Positions 8,891 through 18,872 of a DNA stretch of 64,000 bases are shown here, in pieces. Below the pieces are notes generated by a model that did no database searches, was not told the origin of the DNA, and saw nothing but the letters and a program-made list of their open reading frames with translations. The DNA is from Deinococcales bacterium (GTDB lineage Bacteria; Deinococcota; Deinococci; Deinococcales; JAAFIG01), in the NCBI GenBank assembly GCA_025352125.1, contig JANXTZ010000034.1, positions 1-64,000 of the forward strand. Reading direction: 5' to 3'. Both the position numbers and the translations under genes were made by a program. Every line of letters begins with the position of its first letter. Within the stretch, counting starts at the first letter, position 1.

Positions 8891-9547
8891 TTAGACGGTG
8901 GCGAACAGGTTTCTTGGACGGCTCGAGCGCCTCAAGACCCATTCAACAACCAAAAGGTTAATCACCCAACCCGCACCCATCAAGAGCGATCTGTTCATGG
9001 CACTCGGCGTACCAAAGAATGCCATCCAGAGCAAGGTGACCAGCGCTTGCGTGCCTGCGCCCTGAGCAATGGCATAACCGCGCATCATCCAAGCGCCGTG
9101 TTGAACCACATCGCGGCGCAAGATTGCCAGTGTGCCAAGCACCAGTGACACGATCATGGCACTGCCAAACACAAGCCGCAAGGCATACAGAAGTGTGTTT
9201 TGCAAGAATTGGGTGAACGGATAAAACTGCGCCATCCACAAACCAGTGACCGCCGTCACCAAGCCACAAACCACCAAGACCCGTCCAGCCAAGCGATGCC
9301 AACCGAGTCTCGAGCGGCGAAATTCTGGGGCAAATTGAAAAGCGCCCAGAATGCTGAACGTGGTCGCCGCAATAATGTGCAGCACCACAGGCAATGGCAC
9401 GGCGACAAACCGTGCATTTTCCGGTGTGATGGCAGCGCCGCCAATCAACCCAATCAGGCGCACGATGCCTCCAAGAAATGGAATGGCGCTGAGGGCAATC
9501 AGCGCGACAGGGATAAACCTCGAGTTACTTTTTTCAGTCTTCGTCAT
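8891..9547 (-). CDS. DUF2306-type membrane protein
   Basis: A 218-residue protein with about six hydrophobic segments (residues 13-35, 47-70, 85-105, 115-140, 150-172, 185-205). The pattern HRLAGRVLVVCGLVTAVTGLWMA and the helices around RDVVQHGAWMMRGYAI are typical of the DUF2306 family, predicted membrane proteins of unknown function. Its Arg/His residues could bind a cofactor. It stands alone, leftward. Confidence 0.65.
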   Translation of the reverse strand: MTKTEKSNSRFIPVALIALSAIPFLGGIVRLIGLIGGAAITPENARFVAVPLPVVLHIIAATTFSILGAFQFAPEFRRSRLGWHRLAGRVLVVCGLVTAVTGLWMAQFYPFTQFLQNTLLYALRLVFGSAMIVSLVLGTLAILRRDVVQHGAWMMRGYAIAQGAGTQALVTLLWMAFFGTPSAMNRSLLMGAGWVINLLVVEWVLRRSSRPRNLFATV

Positions 9548-9655
9548 GTATCCTCACTTTTAAAACGCAGGTATTACAGCCGCAACAAACGGGTTTTTAA
9601 CCGTTGGGGTCTTGCTGCCCAAATACTGCCACAGGCTGCCAATTTCCTTGACGTA

Positions 9656-11549
9656 CTAAAGTGCGGTCTGAATGGCTTGATTCAAAAGCATTCTCGCACC
9701 ATCAAGGTCATCTCGAGCCAGCAGCATCTGCGCCTCCAGAAGTTCTGCCGCCAGCACAACAGCGCATTCCAATTGAACCGCCAGTTTGCCCGCTTGCCGC
9801 AAATGCAGTTCGGCAGTCTCGAGGTCGTTCCAGGCGTAAAAAATTCGAGCCAGCCCAAGCTGAATCTCGCAACCGACCAAATGGTTCGGGTCGCCAATCA
9901 TGGTCAAGCCCTGCTGGTAGGTTTGCAGCGCCAAATGAAGTTGATTCTCAGATTCTTGAATACCGCCCAGCGCCACCGAAGCCGCCACGGAGAACATCAG
10001 GTTCTCAGAGGATACTCCCGTGGAGATAACCTCGGTAAACGCTTGACTGGCGGCGAAAAAATCACCTTGCGAGCGGTATGCAACGCCCAAGGTCAGGTTG
10101 ACGCTGGTGCGGACACTGAGGTTGCTCGGGTGCAGCAGCTCGAGGGCGTTAGTTGCCAGTGGAACAATCGATGCCGTGTCATTTTTGGCGGCAGCCAGCA
10201 AAGACCGGAGTGCCGCAATTTGTCCCAGCAGGTCTGTGGTTTCTGGATTCACCTCGAGCAACACCGCCTCGGCGGCTTGCAACTTGGCTTCGACCAGACT
10301 TGGTTTGCCAGACATCATGACCGACCAGGCAAAACTGAGCCACAAGCTCGGATAAGCATTCAAGACGGTGCTGGATTGCGCCCGCAACCACCCGAGTACG
10401 GGCGTTGTGACGCCGCGAAAGTACAAGGGCATACCCGCGCCCTCGATCAGACGGAGCACACGCGCAATGTCGTTGGCGAGGGTGGCGTGATGAAAAGCCT
10501 CGATCTCCAGACCGCTGGCTTCAAACCATTGGCTGGCGCGAACATGGTATTTGGCGGAGTCTTCGGCTTGTTGAAGACGCTGGCGCAGCAAATCGGCAAA
10601 CAGATGATGATACCGATACCAACGCCTTTGCGCGTCGAGCGGCACAATGAAAAGATTGGCTTGCTCGAGGTATTCCAACGTTCTTTGACCTGAGGTGTTT
10701 TGCATCACCGCCTCGCACAACGGGGGCACTGAACCGCTCGAGAACCGAGGTGCAACGCAAAAAAGATTGGACGTTCTGCGGTTGCTGGCGCAAGACCTCC
10801 TCGAGCAGATAATCTTGAACAAAACGGTTGCTGCCCGTGAACGACCCAATAAAACTGGTCGCGTCATCATGCCCTTGCAACGAAATCGCAGCCAGTTGCA
10901 AACCCGCGATCCAACCCTCGGTTTGAGCCTCGAGCGCCGCGATGTTTGGTTCTGAAAGCCCGAGATGATTGACTTGATTGAGAAAACCTCTGGTTTCACA
11001 AAGCGTGAAGCGTAAATCCACTTGACGCAATTCGGTCAGTTGACCACGCGCCCGAAACCGCGCCAAAGGCACGGACGGTTCCTCTCGGGTGACGACCACC
11101 AAGTGCATGTTGACCGGCAGATGCTCGAGCAAAAACGACAGCGCCCCATCGATGGGTTTGGTGGCAATCAAATGGTAATCGTCGAGCACCAGCACAAGCT
11201 CAGACTCGAGGCTTGAAATTTCGTTGATCAGCAGCGTCAAGATGGATTCTGATGCTGGTGGATTCGGGGACTGCAACATGCCCAACACGCTCGCCCCGAG
11301 ATTTGCTTTGATCGATTGCAGCGCGGCAATCAAGTACCTGAAAAAACAATGTAGCTCGCCATCTCGAGCATCCAAGGACAACCAGGCACTCGGATACGGA
11401 CACGTCGCAAACCATTCGCTGAGCAAGCTGGTCTTGCCAAAACCGGCAGGTGCACAAACCAACGTCAATTTTCGGGTCAAGCCCTGGTTCAGGTGCTCGA
11501 GCAACCTTGGACACGACACCGAATTGGGTCGGAGCGGCGGCACGAACAA
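9656..11549 (-). pseudogene. MalT-like STAND regulator, frameshifted and lacking its LuxR HTH
   Basis: The N-terminal part (11549 to about 10720) has Walker A APAGFGKTSLL and Walker B LVLVLDDYHLI, typical of MalT/LuxR large ATP-binding regulators. At about 10722-10726 a run of five C shifts the frame. Removing one C continues into ERFSAPLCEAVMQNTSGQ and a TPR-like region read from the second ORF (to 9656). The C-terminal LuxR helix-turn-helix is absent: the frame stops after AIQTAL. It is therefore doubly damaged. A sequencing error could explain the C-run shift but not the missing DNA-binding domain. Confidence 0.75.
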
Positions 11550-11631
11550 TTGGTTGCCAGAACGGGCGAGGACATGAATGAATTATAGGACTCATTTGCT
11601 TTAATTCAGGTTTTGTGTGCAACTCGAGCAG

Positions 11632-11659
11632 TTGACAGCAGCCACAAAAGTTCTAAACT
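11632..11659 (+). promoter_or_regulatory. Sigma70-type promoter of the decayed toxin-antitoxin pair
   Basis: TTGACA (11632-11637) and TAAACT (11654-11659) are 16 bp apart. The ATG at 11666 lies 6 bases after the -10 box, so the mRNA would be leaderless. Confidence 0.55.
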
Positions 11660-11665
11660 ACTTTC

Positions 11666-11848
11666 ATGAGCGTCAAAGAACAAGCCAAAATGTTGGTCGA
11701 AGCGCTTTCCGAGGACAGCACTTGGGAAGATTTGATGCGCTAAATATACATCCACGAATCCATCCAACGTGGACTCGAGGACAGTCGTGCCGGACGTACC
11801 AAAACCAGTGAAGAAATTCGTGTTCGGTTGCAAATTCCAAATCCGTGA
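11666..11848 (+). pseudogene. Antitoxin of a ParE-type toxin-antitoxin pair, with internal stop
   Basis: The frame reads MSVKEQAKMLVEALSEDSTW...LMR, a TAA at 11741-11743, then IYIHESIQRGLEDSRAGRTK and ends in TGA at 11846-11848. The part after the stop is the conserved tail of this antitoxin family (RxSIxxGLxDxxAGRT), so the TAA is a nonsense mutation in an otherwise intact gene. Confidence 0.7.
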
Positions 11849-12125
11849 AGGTTATTTGGATGCAAGAAGCGACAGAGCAGCTTGATGCGATTTACGCATT
11901 TGTGGCAAAAAGTTCTGAATTTTACGCACGCAAAATCATTGATAAACTCGTTTCTCGAGCCGATGGGCTTGGAGACTTCGCATTTTTAGGCAGAATTGTT
12001 GTGAAATACAATGATCCAAACATTCGGGAATTAATGTTGCCCCTTACACCATTGTTTATTTGATTCAACCAGAGCACCTTGAAGTGCTCACAGCAATTCA
12101 TGGTGCTCGAGAACGTCCAGAGTGA
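11845..12125 (+). pseudogene. ParE/RelE-type toxin, frameshifted
   Basis: GTG at 11845 overlaps the antitoxin stop (GTGA). The N-terminus VIWMQEATEQLDAIYAFVAK is typical ParE. At about 12042 a one-base loss in a C run shifts the frame. The other frame continues LPPYTIVYLIQPEHLEVL and ends with IHGARERPE, TGA at 12123-12125, the expected ParE tail. Both members of the pair are therefore inactive. Confidence 0.75.
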
Positions 12126-12159
12126 TATTTTTTATGACATCAGGGAGTAGAATTTTGTC

Positions 12160-13179
12160 ATGACCCAATACCGCACACTTGGACGTTCTGGCTTGAGAGT
12201 CTCTCCCATCGCGCTTGGCACCATGCAGTTTGGTTGGACGAGCGACGAAGCCATGAGCCAAACCATCATGGATGCCTACGTGGCACATGGCGGAAATTTT
12301 ATTGACACCGCCGACATTTACTCGTTCTGGGCAAGCAACAACCCTGGCGGCGTCAGCGAGGAGATCATCGGGCGCTGGATGAAAGCGCGTCACAACCGCG
12401 ATCAGTTGATCGTCGCCACCAAAGTTCGTGGTCCAATGGGCGTGAATGGCAGCGATGGACGCGGCAGCATCCATCAGCGCGAGGGACTCTCGAGAAAATG
12501 GATTTTACGTGCCTGCGAGGACAGTCTAAAACGCTTGCAAGTCGATCACATCGACCTCTACCAGGTGCATTGGGTGGACTCGAGCACGCCAATTGAGGAA
12601 ACACTTTCGGCACTGACCGACCTGGTGCGCAAGGGTTACGTGCGCTACATCGGCTGCTCGAATTTTAGCGCCTGGCGTTTGATGCAGGCACTCTGGGCGT
12701 CGGACAAACACGGTTTTGAAAAATTTGTCAGCATCCAACCCGAGTACAATTTGGCGCAACCCGTCCGCGCCAATTTCGAGCGCGAACTGGCTCGTGTGGC
12801 GCTCGAGTACGGCATTGGCGTGATTCCGTACAGCCCTCTCGCCGCCGGATTTTTCACGGGCAAGTACAGGCGCGGGCAACCCCTGCCCGACAGCGTTCGC
12901 GCCAGTGGTATCGGCGCGAGCCGCATGAACGACCAGAACCTTGACACCGTCGAAAAATTACTCGAGATTGCGGCACGCCGTGGCAGCAGCGCCACCCGCG
13001 TCTGCCTCGCCTGGATGATGGCGCAACCCTTCATGACTGCGCCGATCATCGGCGCAAACAACACCACACAACTCGAGGATTCGATGGGCGCGGTGGATTT
13101 GGTGCTCTCGAGGGAGGAATTGCTCGAGATTTCCAAAGTCTCGGATTGGACCAGGGCACGCACCGAACTCGAGCAGTAA
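12160..13179 (+). CDS. Aldo/keto reductase
   Basis: A 339-residue cytosolic NADPH-dependent oxidoreductase of the AKR superfamily. The catalytic tetrad is visible: Asp and Tyr in [10 protein letters not shown], Lys in IVATKVRG, His in YQVHWVD. The C-terminal NADP-binding loop is present ([20 protein letters not shown]). It resembles the YghZ/Kv-beta-like branch. The physiological aldehyde or ketone cannot be told. A leader of 34 bases separates it from the dead toxin. Confidence 0.85.
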   Translation: MTQYRTLGRSGLRVSPIALGTMQFGWTSDEAMSQTIMDAYVAHGGNFIDTADIYSFWASNNPGGVSEEIIGRWMKARHNRDQLIVATKVRGPMGVNGSDGRGSIHQREGLSRKWILRACEDSLKRLQVDHIDLYQVHWVDSSTPIEETLSALTDLVRKGYVRYIGCSNFSAWRLMQALWASDKHGFEKFVSIQPEYNLAQPVRANFERELARVALEYGIGVIPYSPLAAGFFTGKYRRGQPLPDSVRASGIGASRMNDQNLDTVEKLLEIAARRGSSATRVCLAWMMAQPFMTAPIIGANNTTQLEDSMGAVDLVLSREELLEISKVSDWTRARTELEQ

Positions 13180-13182
13180 ATT

Positions 13183-13779
13183 TTACCTCAAGCGCATTGC
13201 GTACAAAAAAGAAAACACGTGCTCCTCGAGTTTTTGGAAACCCAGATGCCCGTAAAACGCCACAGCGTTCAGGTTTCTTTTGCTGACCCCAAGATGCACG
13301 CCCTCAACCCCCAGTTCGCGCAAGCGGTCTAAGAACACGGTCATGATCTTGCGCCCCATGCCGTGCCCCTGCGCCCTTGGCAGCAAATCAATGTGCAAGT
13401 GCGCGGGGTACAATTGGGTGTTTTCATCAACGTGATACCCCTTTTGAATCAACTCGAGCAACCAGGTTTCGGTCGGCAAACTCGAGGCTGTCGGCAGGTA
13501 TTGTGAACGCAGTGGTGGCAACCAGACCGTGTTCATGAAGGTTTCAAAAGTCTTGGAGTCTCGGGTGCCGAGCACATACCCGCAAGCACCCATTTCGTCG
13601 GTCAGCACGAACGTCAAATCAGGCTCGAGGATGGGGTAAGGCGCGGCGAAAAAATCGCCGACCATTTTTGGGTCGGTGTACAGGTGCGTGCCATCATGAC
13701 CGTTGTCGCCGGTCAGCAGGCAAATGCGGTAAAGATCGGGCAAAAACTCGGTACGGTACGGTTCAATTTTGAAGGTCAT
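13183..13779 (-). CDS. GNAT-family N-acetyltransferase
   Basis: A 198-residue protein. The acetyl-CoA binding motif A is seen as LPRAQGHGMGRKIM (about residues 133-146), followed by LGVSKRNLNAVAFYGHLGF, the standard GNAT beta6/alpha4 end. The long N-terminal half (YRICLLTGDNGHDGTHLY) resembles the GNAT domain found with O-GlcNAcase-like enzymes. The substrate is unknown. It converges on the aldo/keto reductase with a 3-bp gap. Confidence 0.8.
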   Translation of the reverse strand: MTFKIEPYRTEFLPDLYRICLLTGDNGHDGTHLYTDPKMVGDFFAAPYPILEPDLTFVLTDEMGACGYVLGTRDSKTFETFMNTVWLPPLRSQYLPTASSLPTETWLLELIQKGYHVDENTQLYPAHLHIDLLPRAQGHGMGRKIMTVFLDRLRELGVEGVHLGVSKRNLNAVAFYGHLGFQKLEEHVFSFLYAMRLR

Positions 13780-13802
13780 GAGTCAATATTAGCCCCGAGC
13801 GT

Positions 13803-14840
13803 TCACTTTTGTTCTGGATACGCCACGGGCAAGAAGCGTTCTGGAATTTCCCAGACAACCAATTTCAGATTTTCAGGCAGGCTTTTCAAAAACCCTCGCA
13901 TCGGCGTGATCGGACCTTTGCCCTCGAGCGCCAAGTTCAGCACATCGCTTTGAAACTCGAGTTTCAAAGCGCCATCAAAATTGAATTTCGGGTTGGCGCT
14001 GTAACTCGTGCCGACCAGTGCCACCTCGATTTGTGTGTCCCCGAACAATCCCGCGCCAGCACTTTCACCACCTTCAACAATCGGTGTCTCGAGTTGGTCT
14101 GATGCGGGTTTTGACGAAAAACTGGCGAGTGGAATAAATTTCAGCAAATCACCCTCATGCTGTACCGTCTTGCCAGGTTGTTCGCTGAAGGCTTTGGTCT
14201 GCAACTCGAGAAGAGGTTTGACCGCCTCAGCCACGGACTGCGCCGCCACTCGAGCACCCTGCGGCGTCCAGTGCGTGTCGGTTTTCAAAAACATTGAATC
14301 TTTTGTTTTCATGGCGTTCAGAATATTTGGCGCGATCACACCCTTGGCTTGCAAACCAGTCAAGAATTTCTGGTAGACATCATCCCAGTATTTCGGGCGC
14401 ACGTACCGTCCCAGATGCCCTGGGTAGACTCGAGCTTTGGCTGGAATCAGCACCACCGCCAGTTTGATGCCCGCATTTCCAAGCTTCGCTTTGACTTGGG
14501 TGATGTAATCGATTTTTGCCGCAATTTCAACATCAAAATTTTTGGGTCGCTCGAACTCTTCGCTCGAGTAAAACCAACCATCACTGCCGACCAGCACGCC
14601 CTTGCGTCCATTTTTGAAAAGTGAAAACTCGAGCGAACCCCAAAGGTTGATTGCGGCTTGACGAAGCGGAAACGCCTTCTCGAGATCGGTTTCCAACGCT
14701 TTTGCTCGAGCGCCGTTCAGAATGGTTTTGTCGCCGTGATTTTCCGTCCATCCGCCACTTGCAACGGTCAAGACCAAACCGCCAATGACCGTGAGCATCA
14801 GCACAACCGCGTTCAAAGTAAAAACCCGAGATTGCATCAT
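13803..14840 (-). CDS. AlgJ/AlgX-like SGNH acetyltransferase of exopolysaccharide O-acetylation
   Basis: A 345-residue protein. One N-terminal membrane anchor (about residues 8-30) is followed by an SGNH-like periplasmic domain. The DxHW motif is seen as KTDTHWTPQGA and a candidate Ser nucleophile in VGTSYSANP; GSDGWFYSSEE is also typical of AlgJ/AlgX. Start chosen at the MM pair (14840), because it follows the MBOAT gene by 8 bases and begins directly before the membrane segment. Together with the MBOAT partner it would acetylate a secreted polysaccharide outside the inner membrane. Confidence 0.8.
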   Translation of the reverse strand: MMQSRVFTLNAVVLMLTVIGGLVLTVASGGWTENHGDKTILNGARAKALETDLEKAFPLRQAAINLWGSLEFSLFKNGRKGVLVGSDGWFYSSEEFERPKNFDVEIAAKIDYITQVKAKLGNAGIKLAVVLIPAKARVYPGHLGRYVRPKYWDDVYQKFLTGLQAKGVIAPNILNAMKTKDSMFLKTDTHWTPQGARVAAQSVAEAVKPLLELQTKAFSEQPGKTVQHEGDLLKFIPLASFSSKPASDQLETPIVEGGESAGAGLFGDTQIEVALVGTSYSANPKFNFDGALKLEFQSDVLNLALEGKGPITPMRGFLKSLPENLKLVVWEIPERFLPVAYPEQK

Positions 14841-14848
14841 GAAAAACC

Positions 14849-16240
14849 TCAAAATTGAAAGTACAAAAACGGCGAGAAACTCTGCGACAACATCCTCGAG
14901 AGACTGATGACGAACAAAATTGGTATCAACCACAAGCCCCAAGTGACCCGAGTATTTTCCGCTCGAGAAGCCCACCAGGCACCCGCATACGTCGCCGCGA
15001 AGGCGGCAACCAAAGCCGTGACCTCGAGTCCTGTGATTTGAAATGCCAGCGAATCGGAAACGCCAAACCCGTTGAAGCCCGTCATACCCGCCAAAACTCG
15101 AGTTGCCGCCACCATGTTTTCGCTGCGGAAAAATACCCAACCGATGACCACCAAAATCATTGTGCCCGGAATGGTCAACCACGAACTGAGCGGCGCTCGA
15201 CGACCTTTCAGCGCTCTCTCGAGTGCCAGAATGCCGCCGTGCCAAGCGCCCCAAACGACAAACGTCCAATTTGCGCCGTGCCACAAGCCACCCAAAACCA
15301 TGGTGGTGGTCAAATTAAAATACGTTCGCGCCGTGCCGTGACGGTTGCCACCGAGCGGAAAGTACAAATACTCGCGCAACCAACTGGACAAACTGATGTG
15401 CCAGCGCCGCCAGAATTCGGTGATCGAACGGCTGGCGTAAGGATGCCAGAAGTTTTCAGGAAATTCAAAACCCATCATGAGCGCCAGTCCAATCGCCATG
15501 TCCGAATACCCCGAGAAATCAAAGAAAATCTGCATGGTGTACGCCAGAGCGCCCAACCAGGCATCCGAAAAAGTCGGATGACCGAGCAAGAATACCGCAT
15601 CGGCGAGCGGGGCAATCGTGTCTGCCAGCAACACTTTTTTCGTGAAACCCAGCATGAACCGTGTCGCGCCCTTTGAGAACCGATCCCAGGAATGAACTCG
15701 AGCACGAAATTGTTCTGCCAGCAGGTGATAACGCAAGACTGGACCCGCGATCAGGTGCGGGAACAAGGCGATAAACGCCGCGAAATCGATGATGTTCTGG
15801 GTTGGGCGAGCCTCCTGGCGGTAAATGTCCACAAGGTACGAGATGGCATGAAAAATAAAGAACGACAAGCCAATCGGCAAGATTACGGGCGTCCAGGAAA
15901 GTGCTTGAACACCAAGTTTCTCGAGGATTGAATTGAACGATGCAACCCCAAAATTGGCGTATTTAAAATACGCCAGCGCCAACAAATTCAGACTGACCGC
16001 CAAACTTAATAACCTAAATTTGGCTCGAGCATCCTGGATTTTCTCGATTTGAAGCGCGAAACCGTAAGCCACAACCGTAATGCCAGCCAGCAAAACCAGA
16101 AAATCGATGCGCCACCAGGCGTAAAACGCGTAACTGCCCAGCAAAATCAAGAATGATCGAAACTTGAATGGAATCAGGTAATACAAGCTCAAAAAAACAG
16201 GCAGGAAAACAAACAAGAAAATGCCGCTCGAGAAAACCAT
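14849..16240 (-). CDS. MBOAT-family O-acyltransferase (AlgI-like)
   Basis: A 463-residue multi-spanning membrane protein. It begins MVFSSGIFLFVFLPVFL, the typical AlgI start, so I prefer ATG 16240 over the TTG at 16246. Conserved AlgI features are YLREYLYFPLGGNRHG-like sequence (SWLREYLYFPLGG) and the catalytic His in LGGLWHGANWTF and WGAWHG. It would pass acetyl groups across the inner membrane to the AlgJ-like partner encoded immediately downstream. Confidence 0.88.
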   Translation of the reverse strand: MVFSSGIFLFVFLPVFLSLYYLIPFKFRSFLILLGSYAFYAWWRIDFLVLLAGITVVAYGFALQIEKIQDARAKFRLLSLAVSLNLLALAYFKYANFGVASFNSILEKLGVQALSWTPVILPIGLSFFIFHAISYLVDIYRQEARPTQNIIDFAAFIALFPHLIAGPVLRYHLLAEQFRARVHSWDRFSKGATRFMLGFTKKVLLADTIAPLADAVFLLGHPTFSDAWLGALAYTMQIFFDFSGYSDMAIGLALMMGFEFPENFWHPYASRSITEFWRRWHISLSSWLREYLYFPLGGNRHGTARTYFNLTTTMVLGGLWHGANWTFVVWGAWHGGILALERALKGRRAPLSSWLTIPGTMILVVIGWVFFRSENMVAATRVLAGMTGFNGFGVSDSLAFQITGLEVTALVAAFAATYAGAWWASRAENTRVTWGLWLIPILFVISLSRMLSQSFSPFLYFQF

Positions 16241-16246
16241 GTCCAA

Positions 16247-17578
16247 TTACCCCACTTGCTCGAGGCTGCTGAAATTGCAAACCCGCACGTCCAGACCGCC
16301 TTGGGTCACGTGACTGGTATCAAACTCGAGATCACCTAAACCATTGCGAAAAACGCGCCACAAAACATCGGACGGGCAGAGGCAACAACCGATCAACGCG
16401 CCGCCAGATTCTCGAGCCTCAAGCGCCCATTCCCGAACTTTTAAACCCAAATCGGTGAACAGTTTTTCAACATCGGTTTCTGGCGAGAGCCGCAAACCAT
16501 ACGGCGGGTGAAGTGGCATGAGCGTGATTGCCCCTGGTTTGAAAATTTCGCTGTTTGAAACTTGAAAAATGTCTTTTAACAGTGCCGAGATTTTGGGCAG
16601 TTGCAACCCGAAATTCTCGAGCATTTCGGTCACATTTTCAAGATTTTGCTCGAGTTCATGAAATTGCCTGCGGTTGTTTTCGATGAAGGTGAGTTCTGGG
16701 AGTCTGGCTTCGGTGGCAGCACGGAAAATGCGTTTGTCCCACCATTTTTGGGCGGCTTCTGTGGGTTGGGTTAAATACCTCCAAGCTCGAGCGAAGCGAG
16801 GCGCTGAATCTGACACTGCTCGGGGAATCTGAGGTTCGGCATCGGCTCGGGTGGAGTTCCAAATGCTGGGCGGTAAACCGAACAATGAATGCCACGCCTC
16901 AACGCCCAACGTGCCACTGCCCGCAAACGGCACGACCACACTCGAGGCTTCCAATGCTCGAGGCTCGAAGGCTACAAGGCGTTTCAAGACCGCACTTGCC
17001 AAATCTTCGCGCAATGTGGCGGGTGTTCCCGTCAAAGCCCGCCAACCGCGTTTGTGCAGCGCATCTGACCCCAAACTGACCCGAACCCGCAAGCGATCCG
17101 CGCCAGTCTCGAGTTCGATGCGGGTGAATTGGCTGTCTCGAGCCTCATCTTCGGGCAAAATGTCATAACCACGAACGCTGAAAAATTCTTCGGCAATTTC
17201 TTGCAAGCGCCCCGCATGAGGCAAAACCCCATTCGCCGCCTCCGCCCGAATTTTGAGCGTACAACCAGGCTCGAGCAAATCTTTGAACGGTAATTTCCCG
17301 AGCGCCAGCGGAACATCCGACCAGGATTTGACCGTCACCGACAAAAACGCCAAGCACAGATCATGCACCGTGCTCAGACGCGCCGCAAGTTCACACGCCA
17401 ATTCCCACGAGGCGTTCCGCACCCGCACAAAACCTCGAGCAACCTCGACACTGGCAGCGAACTTGTGCGGTTTCCAAGGGTTAGCAATAACCTGTGCCGC
17501 GTCCGCCGCGACTTCGGGCAGCGTTCCAGGCGAACCGTACAACTCGAGCGTTAAAGGTCGTGAGGTGATGACGTTCAT
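16247..17578 (-). CDS. THUMP-domain class I RNA methyltransferase
   Basis: A 443-residue protein. An N-terminal THUMP-type RNA-binding region (about 40-170) is followed by a Rossmann methylase with SAM motif VVPFAGSGTLGVE and catalytic motif HPPYGLRL (variant of NPPY). This is the RlmL/TrmN-like arrangement, which makes m2G in rRNA or tRNA. Start at ATG 17578 (MNVITSRPLTLEL); the longer open frame upstream overlaps the zinc-finger gene. Its stop adjoins the MBOAT start, so the leftward genes may be co-transcribed. Confidence 0.75.
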   Translation of the reverse strand: MNVITSRPLTLELYGSPGTLPEVAADAAQVIANPWKPHKFAASVEVARGFVRVRNASWELACELAARLSTVHDLCLAFLSVTVKSWSDVPLALGKLPFKDLLEPGCTLKIRAEAANGVLPHAGRLQEIAEEFFSVRGYDILPEDEARDSQFTRIELETGADRLRVRVSLGSDALHKRGWRALTGTPATLREDLASAVLKRLVAFEPRALEASSVVVPFAGSGTLGVEAWHSLFGLPPSIWNSTRADAEPQIPRAVSDSAPRFARAWRYLTQPTEAAQKWWDKRIFRAATEARLPELTFIENNRRQFHELEQNLENVTEMLENFGLQLPKISALLKDIFQVSNSEIFKPGAITLMPLHPPYGLRLSPETDVEKLFTDLGLKVREWALEARESGGALIGCCLCPSDVLWRVFRNGLGDLEFDTSHVTQGGLDVRVCNFSSLEQVG

Positions 17579-17597
17579 GGCTCTGAGCCTACCGCGT

Positions 17598-18293
17598 TTA
17601 AGGTTTAGACGAAATGAAATCAAGCTCAAATAGCGCAATCCGCTCGAGCAAGACCTGTTTTTCAATTTCGTCTCGAGATTTATTTTTCGCACGCCGCACA
17701 AACTCGAGGGCTTTGGGAAGATTGCCCATTTTTTCGTACAAGTCAGCCAGTTGCAGCAACTCTGGAATGCTCCCTTCAAACGAACCCAGCACCTCGCTAA
17801 TCTCGAGATTCGCTTGTTTGACCGCACGGCGTTCATGACGGCATTGGACACAATGTTTGGGTTTGGAATAAATCAGAAACCCGAGTGTCTCGTACCAAAA
17901 CGCTTGCTCGGTGGCGGCAAAAACAAATTCGTTCCCGCAATCTGAACAGGTTTTGGTTTCATCCAGATACGCAAATTGCACCGAGTTGTAGCCGTAAGAT
18001 TGCAACCACGGTTTCGCCTCGAGCGCCCAACCCGCTTTGAAACACGCATCACACGCCCAACTCAACCATTTGTTCCGCGCCGCCGTGACGCTCCAACCCA
18101 GCTCGAGATTTGACCAGACAGGAACGTGCGCCCGCATCAGCAATTCAATCCTGAGCGGTGCAACCTTCTCACTTACCGCTCGAGATTCCCCACAACACGG
18201 GCAGATCAAATCTGGCACTCGAGCTTTGGGTTTTTTGCTACTTGACGCTGCTCGAGATGTGGTTTTAAGTTGTGATTTGCGCTTGCCACCCAT
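17598..18293 (-). CDS. Zinc-ribbon protein with C-terminal helical repeat, unknown
   Basis: A 231-residue protein. The basic Ser/Lys-rich N-terminus (1-25) is followed by CPCCG, CDAC, CSDCG (with HCVQC about 25 residues later, a probable treble-clef or zf-trcl unit) and a C-terminal helical part with a TPR-like IPELLQLADLYEKMGNLPKALEF. It probably binds RNA, DNA or protein. No specific function is recognised. It lies 19 bases upstream of the THUMP methylase on the same strand. Confidence 0.6.
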   Translation of the reverse strand: MGGKRKSQLKTTSRAASSSKKPKARVPDLICPCCGESRAVSEKVAPLRIELLMRAHVPVWSNLELGWSVTAARNKWLSWACDACFKAGWALEAKPWLQSYGYNSVQFAYLDETKTCSDCGNEFVFAATEQAFWYETLGFLIYSKPKHCVQCRHERRAVKQANLEISEVLGSFEGSIPELLQLADLYEKMGNLPKALEFVRRAKNKSRDEIEKQVLLERIALFELDFISSKP

Positions 18294-18345
18294 GAGAGGA
18301 GTTTAGCGACATACGCTGGTTCGGGTCTACAGGATTTTTGAGTTC

Positions 18346-18777
18346 TTATTGCAAACCAAGAACTTCGTTCTCTGCTTGCAAATCCGCCATCGCGTCGTGA
18401 CTTCGTTGTTCAGAGTGGTATTTTTTGCTAAAAACTGCGTAAGCATCTCGAGATTCAACTTCTTTTCCTAACAAATGCAAAGAAAGCAATTTGAGATAAT
18501 CTTTCATCTTTTGATCGTTAGCTCTGTGGTCAGAGACAAGGCGTGTCTCTCCAGATTTTGAAATTGCAAAAGCAAGTCCATGCAAAAACCACCGCTCTGG
18601 AGGAATTTCTAATCCATCCATTTGGAAAAAATACCAACAGCCTTCCGCTTCTAAATGGCAGTCGCTCAGAAAATCTGTGCAATCAACAGGTGCAAAATCC
18701 CTTAACTCGTATGCAGCGACATCATTTGCTTGCTTACGGGCAATTTCAAATGTGATCGGAATTTGTACTTCGTGCAT
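18346..18777 (-). CDS. Hypothetical protein
   Basis: A 143-residue soluble acidic protein, with no membrane segment or recognised motif. Mixed alpha/beta composition with a Trp/Phe-rich centre (EGCWYFFQMDGLEIPPERWF). AT-richer than its neighbours, with only one CTCGAG. It diverges from the DUF433 gene and might be an immunity-like or accessory gene. Function unknown. Confidence 0.5.
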   Translation of the reverse strand: MHEVQIPITFEIARKQANDVAAYELRDFAPVDCTDFLSDCHLEAEGCWYFFQMDGLEIPPERWFLHGLAFAISKSGETRLVSDHRANDQKMKDYLKLLSLHLLGKEVESRDAYAVFSKKYHSEQRSHDAMADLQAENEVLGLQ

Positions 18778-18860
18778 AGAATATCCTCTCAGCGAAACAG
18801 GTTTTAAGGTGTGTTTACTTAAAGAAATGATACGTTCCCTGTATTCCCGAATCTTGATAC

Positions 18861-18866
18861 TATACT
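18861..18866 (+). promoter_or_regulatory. -10 box of leaderless DUF433 gene
   Basis: TATACT ends 6 bases before the ATG at 18873, with no room for a Shine-Dalgarno site; TTCCCT about 19 bp upstream could be a weak -35. This is the layout of leaderless genes common in Deinococcota. Confidence 0.5.
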
Positions 18867-18872
18867 AAACCC

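Noticed and set aside
9200..10693. Plus-strand ORF of 497 codons
   Set aside because: It is a shadow of the DUF2306 gene and the MalT-like regulator, with no ribosome site and no domain.
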